Positions 18,613 through 28,600 of a stretch of 64,000 bases of DNA are shown in pieces. The stretch is taken from NCBI RefSeq assembly GCF_028993635.1, contig NZ_CP118631.1, forward strand, positions 248,001-312,000. The letters run 5' to 3'. The notes beneath the pieces were generated by a model, which saw only the letters and a program-made list of their open reading frames with translations, was not told the DNA's origin and did not search any database. The position numbers were made by a program, and so were the translations under genes. This DNA comes from Mucilaginibacter sp. SJ (GTDB lineage: Bacteria > Bacteroidota > Bacteroidia > Sphingobacteriales > Sphingobacteriaceae). How positions within the stretch are numbered: position 1 is the first letter of the stretch; each line of letters opens with the position of its first letter.

Positions 18613-20223
18613 ATGAGAAGAATTAACCATATCATCATGTTTATCCTGCTTTTACTCATAATAGAAGCATGTAAGAAGGATAAAACAATTTATTCCGATC
18701 CATATGGGGATGGAAAGCCACCATTGGGTGTTATCCTAAGTCGCGACGCGGTACCTGTACCGGCAATCGGGGCGGTAGGTACCGAGGTAACGTTCAAAGC
18801 TACCGGACTGATTCCTTATAAGGATAAAATAAAGTTCATGTTCAACGGCGAACCGGGTCAGGTTACCGAAGTAACGGAATCAACCATTAAAGTGAAAGTT
18901 CCACCTTTTGGCAGCACAGGTATTACCTCAATCGCTATTGACGATCAGTTGGTGCTTGGGCCGGTATTTAAGGTATCCGGATTAATTAATATCGATCCAT
19001 CCTTTAGGGCCACAGCCGGAGCAAATAATTTTGTAAACCAGGTGTATCCCCTTGCCGATGGCCGGAACCTGGTACTGGGCTGGTTTACCAATTATGATAA
19101 TAAAGGGATCATTACCCCGCTCAACCGCATTGTAAGAACATCGGCTGATGGTGAGTTTGACCGCACTTTCCGCACGGGTAAAGCAGCAAACGGATCATTA
19201 TCAAGGGTTATTGAGCTTGGTGGAAAATACATCATCGCAGGGGGCTTTAGCGGTTACAATCAGCGAACAGAAAACATCAGCAATATTACCAGTTTAAATG
19301 TTGATGGCAGTATTGATACTATTGGCGTAAAAACCTACAGGCGTCCGTCTCAAACAGATACGACCAAATATTTTCCGAAGTTTAACGGCGGCACTAATGA
19401 GTATATAAGTAAAATATATAAGCATCAGAACAAAATACTTGCAACCGGAAATTTCAGATATTATGTACGCAGGGTTTATACTGAGCATAATCATGATTTT
19501 AGTCGCGATACGGTGATTCTTGATAGTACGGAGATAAGGCAAATCGCTCGTTTTAACCCGGATGGGACACTCGACAAAACATATCGTTTTAACATAGCAA
19601 CCAATAAAGGCCAGCCTTCGGCAAATGGTCCTGTTGACTCCTATATGCATACCGACGCCGATCAATTGGAGAAACTGGTGCTGTTTGGAAGTTTTACCAC
19701 ATTTGACCAAAAAACAGCCGGCCGACTGGTTCGTTTAAGCTCCGATGGCACAATTGACGCTTCATTTAAAACAGGTACAGGTACCGACAACAGTATCTCA
19801 TCCCTAACATACAACCCTGTAACCAAAAAATACCTGATAACAGGGATCTTCAGAACATACGATGGCAAACCGGCCATCAGCATGGCGCTGCTTAACCTGG
19901 ATGGTAGTCTTGATCAAACTTTTGTGGCTAAAACATTTGAGGGAGGGTATCCTGGTTTTGCCCGCCAGCTTAATGATGGACTGGTAGTAGTAAGCGGCAG
20001 CTTTAAAAAGTATAATAACGTTACCCGCAATGGTTTTATGGTATTAAATACCAAAGGTGAACTTGCCGGAAGCTATAATACAACCGGACCATTTTCAGGT
20101 ACATTGTCTGATATCATTGAAACCAAATCTACTGATGGAAAGCGGGCGTTATTGCTGATTGGCGGTTTTGACCGTTTTGATAATACTCAGGTAAGTAATA
20201 TCATACGCGTTACCATCGAATAA
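18613..20223 (+). CDS. DUF5008 domain-containing lipoprotein with IPT/TIG and delta-60-type repeats
   Basis: A 536-residue lipoprotein with lipobox IEAC. Residues ~35-125 look like an IPT/TIG Ig fold (PVPAIGAVGTEVTFKATGL ... VTESTIKVKVPPF). Residues ~130-536 contain repeats typical of delta-60 beta-propellers: SADGEFDRTFRTG, NVDGSIDTIG, NPDGTLDKTYRFN, SSDGTIDASFKTGTG and NLDGSLDQTF, each followed by strands of the type KYLITGIFRTYDG. The arrangement matches my memory of DUF5008. A surface-displayed propeller suggests a binding scaffold; no catalytic site is visible. Confidence 0.8.
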   Translation: MRRINHIIMFILLLLIIEACKKDKTIYSDPYGDGKPPLGVILSRDAVPVPAIGAVGTEVTFKATGLIPYKDKIKFMFNGEPGQVTEVTESTIKVKVPPFGSTGITSIAIDDQLVLGPVFKVSGLINIDPSFRATAGANNFVNQVYPLADGRNLVLGWFTNYDNKGIITPLNRIVRTSADGEFDRTFRTGKAANGSLSRVIELGGKYIIAGGFSGYNQRTENISNITSLNVDGSIDTIGVKTYRRPSQTDTTKYFPKFNGGTNEYISKIYKHQNKILATGNFRYYVRRVYTEHNHDFSRDTVILDSTEIRQIARFNPDGTLDKTYRFNIATNKGQPSANGPVDSYMHTDADQLEKLVLFGSFTTFDQKTAGRLVRLSSDGTIDASFKTGTGTDNSISSLTYNPVTKKYLITGIFRTYDGKPAISMALLNLDGSLDQTFVAKTFEGGYPGFARQLNDGLVVVSGSFKKYNNVTRNGFMVLNTKGELAGSYNTTGPFSGTLSDIIETKSTDGKRALLLIGGFDRFDNTQVSNIIRVTIE

Positions 20224-20253
20224 ATTTTAATTGAACTTATAATCTATAAAGAA

Positions 20254-21954
20254 ATGCAGAACAGGAAAAAATACAAACAGATCATTTTTTCAATTATTTG
20301 TGCATTGGCTATCGCGACAATATCATGTAATAAAGATTTTGTGCGCACGCTGCCCGATAAGAACTATACAGATACGGCCAAAGCAACATCCGGCGAACGT
20401 AAGGTTTTGTACCTGATTGTTGACGGGGCACGGGGCTCATCGGTAAATAGCGCCAATGTGCCTAATATTAAAGCATTATTGCCCGGTTCAATTTACAGTT
20501 GGGTTGCCTTAAGTGATCCGGATTCAACCCGCGATGTAAGCAACTGGGCCAATATGCTAACCGGCGTAAAAAAAGAAAAGCACAAGATCTTGTCGGATGA
20601 TTTTGCCGGCAACAACCTGGCAACTTATCCTGTGTTTTTTGAAAGGATAAAAGAAGAAAGGCCGAATGCCAAAATCGTTTCTTTTTCTTCCTCGGCTATT
20701 TTTAAAAATAAGTTAACACAGGGTGCTGCCGTAAGCGAGTTGTATAGTACTGATGAGCAAATTAAAACGGCTGTAGTTAATGACCTGAATACCGACACGG
20801 CACAATTGATAGTTGGCCATTTTAATGATATCAAAGAGGCTGGCGCCAGGTATGGGTTCGATAATTCGAAGCCGCAGTATAAAGCTTCTATTGAAAAATT
20901 TGACGGATATGTAGGTGAGATTGTTAATGCCCTGAAAAAAAGAAAAAATTATGCCAATGAAGATTGGCTGATAGTGATTGCGTCGAGCGGTGGTGGTAAA
21001 TTCAATATCCCGGTTAACGAGAATGATAACACAGTCTTCAGTAACGCCGCCGCCAACACCTTTACCATTTATTACAATCCAAAATATAAACAAAGGGTAA
21101 TAGGTAAACCATTTACAGGCAACAGGTATTTGGGGCGCACAGTACGTTTGAGGGATACTGGTATCAGAGCAGAAATTGATACAGCTGATATCTTTAACAT
21201 CGATGATACTACGAAGTTCACCATCGAGCTAAAAGTTAAGAAGAATGAGGATAAATTCTTTTGGCCAAGTATTCTCGGAAAAAGAGCGCAATGGTCGGCA
21301 GGTCATCCGGGTGTTGGCTGGGTGATTTATCTGGAAGATGCTTACTGGTATTTTGAATACCGGGGGACTAAGGATGGCGATTATCACCAGTGCCGCGGCG
21401 GCGACCTGCAAAAAGGCAGATGGCAAAATCTTTCGGTTAAGTGCGAGATACGTGCAGGCAAGCGATATATCAGAACCTACACCGACGGAGTTTTTAACAA
21501 TGAGTTGGAAATAACAGCATCCGGTAGTTTGGCCAACAACAGCCCGCTAAAACTGGGTTATTTAAACGGTAACGGGCATGGTACACCTGATGTGTATGTA
21601 ACCGACATCAGATTTTTCAAGGTCGACGTACCCGATGCCGTGATTGGAAATTACGCCTGCGAAACATCCATTAGCGAAGGTCATCCTTACTATACTTTTC
21701 TGGCGGCCTACTGGCCGGGTACAGATGGCCAGGGCGACAAGATCAGGGATGTTGGCCCGCAGGCCCGCGACTTTCAATTAAAAGGCAGCTATCAATGGGA
21801 AGATTTTAATGATCTGATCTGCCCACCCCCCGCGGGGGCGCTGGCCATGTTTGTTCCGCAAACGGCAGATATCCCCGCACAGATAATAAACTGGTTCAGA
21901 ATACCTAACAGGCAGGCCTGGGGCCTTGACGGCCGCGTGTGGCTTGATCAGTAA
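20254..21954 (+). CDS. DUF4983-type lipoprotein: degenerate alkaline-phosphatase-like domain plus LamG-like domain
   Basis: A 566-residue lipoprotein with lipobox TISC (C25). Residues ~50-285 follow the type I phosphodiesterase / alkaline phosphatase fold: VLYLIVDGARG with metal-type D57, NWANMLTGV near 98-105 and HFNDIKEAG near 189-197. The expected metal ligands are lost: the usual GH after that motif is G197-A198, and the usual TSDHGG is A243-S-S-G-G-G. It is therefore probably catalytically inactive. Residues ~300-470 form a LamG/jellyroll-like domain (FTIELKVK, WVIYLEDAYWYFEYRG, GYLNGNG). The last ~90 residues fit DUF4983 as I remember it. Confidence 0.75.
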   Translation: MQNRKKYKQIIFSIICALAIATISCNKDFVRTLPDKNYTDTAKATSGERKVLYLIVDGARGSSVNSANVPNIKALLPGSIYSWVALSDPDSTRDVSNWANMLTGVKKEKHKILSDDFAGNNLATYPVFFERIKEERPNAKIVSFSSSAIFKNKLTQGAAVSELYSTDEQIKTAVVNDLNTDTAQLIVGHFNDIKEAGARYGFDNSKPQYKASIEKFDGYVGEIVNALKKRKNYANEDWLIVIASSGGGKFNIPVNENDNTVFSNAAANTFTIYYNPKYKQRVIGKPFTGNRYLGRTVRLRDTGIRAEIDTADIFNIDDTTKFTIELKVKKNEDKFFWPSILGKRAQWSAGHPGVGWVIYLEDAYWYFEYRGTKDGDYHQCRGGDLQKGRWQNLSVKCEIRAGKRYIRTYTDGVFNNELEITASGSLANNSPLKLGYLNGNGHGTPDVYVTDIRFFKVDVPDAVIGNYACETSISEGHPYYTFLAAYWPGTDGQGDKIRDVGPQARDFQLKGSYQWEDFNDLICPPPAGALAMFVPQTADIPAQIINWFRIPNRQAWGLDGRVWLDQ

Positions 21955-21962
21955 ATTTAACC

Positions 21963-23417
21963 ATGATACTAAATTATTTGATGATGAAAAAATACAGATA
22001 TGTTTTGTTTATCGGATTAATTGTTCTGATAGCGGGAGCCTGCAGGCAAAATGATCTTGATGAACTGAAACCAATTCAGAATACAGACAGGGACATCTCC
22101 GGCGCGGGAGCCAATACTGGTGATGCAACAGCAGGTAACGAAATAGTTAAAGTTCCATTTAAAATATCCTTATCAGGACCGGCAACTAAAGCATTCCAGG
22201 TAGGTATAACGCTTAATAATGATACCGTAACTAAACTAATAGCAAATGGCAGCCTTAAAAATACGGTAATATTGCCCGCCGGTGCAATTGATTACGACGG
22301 CGTGATCAATGTAGCATTCGGAGCAGATACCGCGACTTCGGTTGCCAGTGTCAGATTATCGGCCATTGAGGCTAATTATGGTAAAAACGTAGCTTTTGCA
22401 TTTAAGCTTACCGATCCCGGCAAGGGCAACCAGGTCAAAGGATCGCAATCAAATATCCTGGTGGTGCTTGATACCAAAAAGCTTATTAAAGAAAGTGATA
22501 TTCATTATGTGTCGCTTTTAAATGGCGGAGGTATTATGGATGTTGATTATCAAAAAAACTATACAACGTCACCGGCAGGCATTACCATTCCATTAACCAT
22601 AAACCTGGCGGGTGTACCGGCCGGTGCATTTAATGTTCATGTGAAATTAAATATGGACACGATTGCCGATTTGGTAAGTAAAAAAGTGCTGCCAGATAAC
22701 ACCATCGCGCTTAATCCCGATCAGTTTTCTATTGATACCCTGGTCCGGGTAAACTCCAATGCAAGTACCGCAGTGATACGCTTATCAATAGGATGGCCTG
22801 TTTTTGATGCCAATATAGTTGCCAATAAACGTTTTGGTTTTGTGGTGAGTTTGGCCAATCCGTCAAAACACATCCTGCATCCCACAAACAGCAAACTGAT
22901 AGTTTTGGTGCAGCCGGAGGTTAATCTTGATAATAACTCTTACATCACCGGCAATGGAACAGGTTTAAAAGCAGAATACTTTTCGAATAACCAACTACTT
23001 GATTTTGATGGCAGAAAGCCCGATCTGGTACAAATAGAACCCACTATTGATTGGCCTAATGACGGGGTTTGGCAAGCTGCTATACCTGGCATAAGTCATG
23101 ATAATTTTTCGACCAGGTGGACTGGCGAGTTCCTTGCACCCGTTCGGGGTGAATACGTGTTCTGGCAGAACGAATGGGACGACGGATCAAGATTATATAT
23201 AGACGGCAAGGCCATTATTAATGATTTCACTACCGAGTGGGATAAGGATAGCCGTACCGCCAAAATATTCCTGGAGCGCGGTAAACGTTATAAAATAGAA
23301 GCCGATCATCGTGAAAACGTGGGTGGCCAGCGTGCCCGTTTAACTTTTGAGGTGCCATCTGCAGGTATCAATGGAAGAAGGATAATACCGCAAAGCCAAT
23401 TATTTCCCGCCCCTTAA
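21963..23417 (+). CDS. DUF1735 (BT_3987-like) lipoprotein with C-terminal PA14 domain
   Basis: A 484-residue surface lipoprotein with lipobox GAC; the ATG at 21981 is an alternative start. Two DUF1735-like beta domains span ~55-185 and ~190-320 (KVPFKISLSGPATKAFQVGI and ITIPLTINLAGVPAGAFNVH). A PA14 domain spans ~330-480: GTGLKAEYFSN, STRWTGEFLAP, WDDGSRLYIDGKAII, RYKIEADHRENVGG. PA14 is a carbohydrate-binding fold in many glycosidases and adhesins, which supports a glycan-directed role for the operon without proving it. Confidence 0.85.
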   Translation: MILNYLMMKKYRYVLFIGLIVLIAGACRQNDLDELKPIQNTDRDISGAGANTGDATAGNEIVKVPFKISLSGPATKAFQVGITLNNDTVTKLIANGSLKNTVILPAGAIDYDGVINVAFGADTATSVASVRLSAIEANYGKNVAFAFKLTDPGKGNQVKGSQSNILVVLDTKKLIKESDIHYVSLLNGGGIMDVDYQKNYTTSPAGITIPLTINLAGVPAGAFNVHVKLNMDTIADLVSKKVLPDNTIALNPDQFSIDTLVRVNSNASTAVIRLSIGWPVFDANIVANKRFGFVVSLANPSKHILHPTNSKLIVLVQPEVNLDNNSYITGNGTGLKAEYFSNNQLLDFDGRKPDLVQIEPTIDWPNDGVWQAAIPGISHDNFSTRWTGEFLAPVRGEYVFWQNEWDDGSRLYIDGKAIINDFTTEWDKDSRTAKIFLERGKRYKIEADHRENVGGQRARLTFEVPSAGINGRRIIPQSQLFPAP

Positions 23418-23452
23418 GCCTGTTTGCTAATTGATCAATAAAAATTAAGGAC

Positions 23453-24265
23453 ATGAAAAAAATATTGCATATTATATCGGTATTTTCAACAGTAGCCCTG
23501 TTGCTTGCCGGGTGTAAAAAAGACAAACCAGCGCCCCAGCCCGAACCGGATGAGCCCAAACCCATCGCCGGTTTCACGGTAGCCCGAACAGATAGCGTTG
23601 ATTTTTTAAGCTATCAGTTCACCAGTACGTCCATCAATTATAAAGATATTCTGTGGCAATTTGGCGACGATAGCACATCGGCAGAAAAAGCACCGAAGCA
23701 CAGGTATGCCTTTGATGGCTTATATCACGTAACATTAACGGCCAGAAATTCACAGGGGTACTCAGCTGCCCGGGAAATAATATTGAACGTTGCCGACCCT
23801 AATTTTGACCGCACCAAGGTTGGTGAAAGTTACTTTGCTACCATAGGCGGTACATTGACTGTATCACGCGATAATGGCGGCGGCCCAAATGCAAACGAGG
23901 GGTCACTAAAAGTAGTTGACGGCGATCCGAATACCAAATTTTTCCAATCGGGGTTCTCCGGCGACCTGGTGATGAAATATGAGCTTAAAACACCTGCCGT
24001 TGCAGGAGCATATACTATGACATCGGCAAATGACTCACCTGATCGTGACCCAAAAGGATGGATCCTCCAGGGTTCTGAGGACGGTATACGCTGGATAAAC
24101 CTGCACAGCAAGAACAACGAAGTTTTTGCCAACCGCTTTCAGCGCATCCTATATCACTTTAATAACAATGTAGCTTATAAATTTTATAGGATAAGCATTA
24201 AGACCAATAATGGCAGTCGTGACTTCCAGATGGCTGAGTGGACGGTTAATAAAAAGCAGCCATAA
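23453..24265 (+). CDS. PKD-domain lipoprotein with C-terminal discoidin-like domain
   Basis: A 270-residue lipoprotein with lipobox LAGC and a short Pro-rich linker (APQPEPDEPKP). A PKD domain spans ~35-115 (WQFGDDSTSAEKAPKHRY, LYHVTLTARNSQGYS). Residues ~130-270 form a discoidin-like module closely matching the C-terminus of the protein at 10873: VSRDNGGGPNANEG, VVDGDPNTKF, YTMTSANDSPDRDPKGW, YKFYRISI, MAEWTVNK. It is the last gene of the operon and is followed by a hairpin. Confidence 0.85.
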   Translation: MKKILHIISVFSTVALLLAGCKKDKPAPQPEPDEPKPIAGFTVARTDSVDFLSYQFTSTSINYKDILWQFGDDSTSAEKAPKHRYAFDGLYHVTLTARNSQGYSAAREIILNVADPNFDRTKVGESYFATIGGTLTVSRDNGGGPNANEGSLKVVDGDPNTKFFQSGFSGDLVMKYELKTPAVAGAYTMTSANDSPDRDPKGWILQGSEDGIRWINLHSKNNEVFANRFQRILYHFNNNVAYKFYRISIKTNNGSRDFQMAEWTVNKKQP

Positions 24266-24346
24266 AATTGGTTGTTTGTAAGAATGATCCATGGAATGTT
24301 CGATCTGATGTTACGTAAGTTCATTCGCCCGGTCAACAGTTTTTAA

Positions 24347-24384
24347 GGAATAAGGCCCGGGAGTGTAGTATCCGGGCTTATTCC
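24347..24384. terminator. Hairpin between convergent operons
   Basis: GGAATAAG-G-CCCGG pairs with CCGGGCTTATTCC across an 11-base loop, with one bulged base. It lies between the end of the SusCD operon (24265) and the end of the efflux operon (24461). A clear T tract is missing on both sides, so termination strength is uncertain. Confidence 0.55.
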
Positions 24385-24460
24385 TGAGGGGATTTCGGTC
24401 ATGTAAAGTCCGCGAATGTTCAGTCTCTCCATGTCCTAACCGATTCGGCAAAACCCAAGG

Positions 24461-25618
24461 CTATTCTTCTTCATCTCCGGTGTTCTTTAATTTCATAAGC
24501 AGGCTGTAAGCGCCTTTAGTCACCACGGGTACACCTTTCAGGTTTTCATCCGCTAACTGTACGTAGCCTTCCTCGTTCAGGCCGGTCTTAACCTCCTGCA
24601 TTTCATAAATATTTTTGCTTTTTACACGAAATACATAATATTTATTCTCAAAATTAACCACCGCTTCCTCCGGTAGCGTTAAGCCCTCGCCAGATTCTAC
24701 CTCAATTTCGGCATTCATGAAAGTGCCGGGGATCAGGCTCTGGTCGTATTTTTCAAGGTGACAATGCACCACAGTCTTGCGGTCGCCGCCCAAGTCTTTA
24801 CCGATGAGTACGATTTTTGCCTCGTATTGCTGATCCGGTTTGCTGTTCATCCAGGCAGTGACACGTTGACCGGCATGCAACTGGTTGACATCCTTTTCAA
24901 ATACGTCTAAAGCCAGGTGGATATCGGATGGGTTCACGATCTCAAACAGCACATCGGTGGGGTTTACATATTTGCCGATATTGACATTCACCTTGCTGAC
25001 AAAACCATTGATGGGCGAATAGATATTGGCGCTGCGTGTGATATTTCCGTCGCTCAACCGTTCCGGGTTCAACCCGATCAGGCGTAGTTTCTGAGATAAT
25101 GCACTGACCAGCACTTTCTGACTTTGGTAATCGGCCTGCGCCTGCTCAAATACTTTGTCGCTGCTGGCCTTGCTTTGGTTGAGGTCGCGCTGGCGGTTGT
25201 ATTCTTTTTCGGCAGCGATGAGCCGGGCTTGGGCAGTCAGGTAATCCTGCTGCAATTGGATGAACTGCTGATCTTCCATCACTGCGATGGTTTCTCCTTT
25301 GGCCACATGCATACCCGGCAGAAGCTTGGTGGATTTGAGATAGCCACCCATCGGGAAGCTGATGCTCACCAGGTTCTGCGGCGGTACATCGATCACACCG
25401 GTCACGCGTAGAGTGCCTGCCATTAAACGCATTTGCGCCCGGCCGGTATCCAGTCCCGCGTTTTTGGCCTGGACTTCGGTTAAGGTAACCGAATTAGCAT
25501 TCAAAGCGGGCTTCTTTTTAGTACTATCAGTATTGGTTTGCCCGGGCTTACCCCCGCAGGCAGAGAGCAGCAGGAAACAGGTTAAGGCATATATCGGGGT
25601 TTTGATGGATTTGTTCAT
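24461..25618 (-). CDS. cusB: RND efflux periplasmic adaptor lipoprotein (CusB/CzcB type)
   Basis: A 385-residue membrane-fusion protein linking the inner-membrane RND pump to the outer-membrane channel. The lipoprotein signal ends LLSAC. The barrel-sandwich and helical hairpin regions are visible (VSISFPMGGYLKS, HVAKGETIAVMEDQQFIQLQQDYL, ANIYSPINGFVSKVNVNIGKYVNP), followed by the beta-barrel domain (GQRVTAWMNSKPDQQYEAKI). It lacks the long N-terminal YHS/DUF3347 extension that some CusB proteins carry. It lies 2 bases downstream of the RND gene. Heavy-metal specificity is inferred from the pump. Confidence 0.9.
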   Translation of the reverse strand: MNKSIKTPIYALTCFLLLSACGGKPGQTNTDSTKKKPALNANSVTLTEVQAKNAGLDTGRAQMRLMAGTLRVTGVIDVPPQNLVSISFPMGGYLKSTKLLPGMHVAKGETIAVMEDQQFIQLQQDYLTAQARLIAAEKEYNRQRDLNQSKASSDKVFEQAQADYQSQKVLVSALSQKLRLIGLNPERLSDGNITRSANIYSPINGFVSKVNVNIGKYVNPTDVLFEIVNPSDIHLALDVFEKDVNQLHAGQRVTAWMNSKPDQQYEAKIVLIGKDLGGDRKTVVHCHLEKYDQSLIPGTFMNAEIEVESGEGLTLPEEAVVNFENKYYVFRVKSKNIYEMQEVKTGLNEEGYVQLADENLKGVPVVTKGAYSLLMKLKNTGDEEE

Positions 25619-25620
25619 GA

Positions 25621-28600
25621 TTATTTGTTTTTCAGAGCATTGATATAGATGATGGTTTGATTCAGGCTGTTTACCGCCTCGATATAATCATTACGAAGTG
25701 TCATAGCCTGGTTAATGAGCAGCGTATATTCCAGGTAATTGATCTGCCCGGCAATAAATTGCTGGTGAGCGGTATTCAGGATGGTTTTGGCATTAGGCAG
25801 GTTAATATGCTCGTCATAGTCGGCCAGCCTGCGGTATTTGTCCAACTCGGCTGCTGCCTGCCGGTAACGGCTTTGGAACTCCTGCACTCCGGCCTGGTAA
25901 TCAACCTGGGCTTTTTGCTCCTGAATACGCGCCGCGCTGACACGGTTACGCTGCGCACCACCGAAGATGGGTACGGCAATACCCACCTGCACCGATGAAA
26001 AACGGTCGCTGCCGGTATAAAAACGGCTGTTGCCGTTCACATCCTGCGTACCCCGAAAGCTTTGGTTGTAATAACCAAAGTTTAGGTCAGGTAGCAACTT
26101 TGCTTTTTCCACTTGCGTTTGCGCTTTGGATACTTGCTGTTGCTGGTTCAGATATTGTAACTGCGGATGTGCGGATAGGGAGGTATCGGCAGTAACCGGT
26201 AATGGCAAGCGAAAGTTATCTGAAGTTGGTTCTAAATCAGCAACCGTATTTAAAAGTATTCTGAACTTCACTAATGCTTCGGAAAGGTCAGCGTTCACCA
26301 TTTCGGTCTGCCTCAGGATCTGGCCGCGCTGGCTTTCGGCAGTGGTCTTTTCCAGGATATTGCTTTCGCCTTTTTCAAACCGTAGTTTAGCATTTTTCAG
26401 GAACAGTGTGTAAATACTGTCGGCGGTGATGAGCAACTGCTGCTTCTGCTTAAGGTAAAGCACCTGGTAAAATGTCGCTGCTACTGCTCGCCTCAATTCA
26501 TTTTCCCGCAAAGCTACGTTCAATTGTCCGGCTTTATATTCCTCATTGAGCAATGACTTTTGCCGGGTGTACAGGCCTGGAAAACTGACCGACTGAACAA
26601 CCGACAAACGGTTATCATAATAAGCGCTGTTAATATTGCCGTATTCGCCGTTCAGTTGCGTTTTGGGGAGAGTGACCGCTGTACCTATGTTTTGTTTCAG
26701 GTAAGCGGCGTTCAACCGTTCGCTTTTAAGGCCCAGGTTGTTTTTCATAGCGGTATCCAGTGCGGCTTTGAGCGTTACCGGGGTTTGCGCCTGGCTATTG
26801 CCGGCGAACAGGCACACCGCGCTGATTAGCAGGATGAACGGTATTTTTATAGATAACTTACGTAAGGCCCGTTTCTCGACGAGCATATAGAGGATGGGGA
26901 GCACGAAAAGTGTCAGGAAAGTTGCCGTAACGAGGCCGCCGATTACAACGGTAGCCAGGGGCCTTTGCACTTCGGCCCCCGAACCGTTGCTCAGCGCCAT
27001 TGGCAGAAAACCGAGCGAAGCAACGCTTGCCGTCATTAAAACCGGGCGCAATCTGAGCGTTGTGCCTTCAAATACGATCTTTTTAATATCCGTCATTCCC
27101 GAAGCTTTTAAACGATTGAACTCGGAAATTAACACAAGGCCATTGAGTACAGCCACGCCGAACAGCGCGATAAAGCCTACGCCCGCGCTGATGCTGAAGG
27201 GCATTCCCCGCAATACTAAGGCAAGCACACCCCCAATGGCGGATAATGGTACGGCCGAAAAAATAAGCAGGCCTTGTTTGACCGAACCGAAAGCCAGGTA
27301 CAGCATGAGCAGGATAAGCAGTAAGGATACCGGTACTGCAATGCTAAGCCTCGCTTTGGCTGCATTCAGGTTTTCAAATGCACCGCCATAAGTAACCTGG
27401 TAACCTGGCGGCAACTTCAGTTGGGCGCCTGCCTTTTGCTGTAATTCCTCCACCATGCTTTGCACATCGCGCCCGGCCACGTTAAAGCCAACAATAATAC
27501 GTCGCTGAGCGTCTTCACGCTGGATCTGATTGGGGCCTTGCTCAATCTTTACCGCCGCTACCTGCTGCAAAGGAATTTGATTGCCGGAAGGTGCCGGTAT
27601 GAGCAAGTTCTGTACATCGCTCAATTGTTTACGCTGGTCGCCTGCTAAACGCACTACCAGGTCAAAGCGTTTCTGCCCGTCATAAACTATACCGGCAACA
27701 CCGCCTGCAAATGCGGTGTTCACCACCTGGTTTACATCTGCAATGTTGAGCCCGTATTGAGCAATAGCCGCACGATTGTAGCGCACGACAATTTGCGGCA
27801 TACCGGTCACAGATTCTACATAGATCCCCCTCGAACCTTTTACGGATTGGGCGATGCTGCCCAGTTTGCGGGCAAATAGCGCCAGTGTATCCAGGTTCTC
27901 ACCAAATATTTTACAAACTACATCCTGGCGTGCACCGGTCATTAACTCATTAAAGCGCATCTGCACCGGGTATTGGAAACCAAAGGTTACACCGGGAATG
28001 GCTTCCAGTTCTTTAGACATTTTTTCCGTCAGGTCATCAAAGCTTTCGGCAGACTGCCATTCGTTTTTATCTTTTAAAATGACCATCATGTCGCTGGCAT
28101 CGATGGGCATTGGATCTGTCGGTATCTCGCTGCTGCCTGTTTTACCAACAACCTCCTGCACTTCGGGGAATTTCTTTAATAAAATTTTGGATGCCTGTGA
28201 TACCGCATTGACAGATGTTTGCAGGCTGCTGCCGGTCAATACCCGTGTTTCCACTGCATAATCCCCTTCTTCCAGTTTGGGGATAAACTCACCGCCCAGC
28301 CTGGTGAGGGTAAATACGGAGATCACGAACAATACCGCTGCAACCGCAATAATCGTTTTTGGCATACAGACGGCACGCTCCAGCGCCCGGTGATAATGCC
28401 GTTGAAAGAAAGCGATCATCTGGTCGGACCAGTTGAACTCATTGTCTGATTTCCGGCTCAAAAACAGGCTGCTCATTACCGGCACATAGGTTAGCGAAAG
28501 CACAAATGCCCCGATCAGTGCAAAGGCCACCGTTTGCGCCATCGGTTTGAACATCTTGCCCTCGATACCCTGAAGCGTGAATATAGGAATATAAACGATC

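Noticed and set aside
19294..19710. 138-codon minus-strand frame inside the DUF5008 gene
   Set aside because: Antisense shadow with Ile/Cys-rich composition and no motif.
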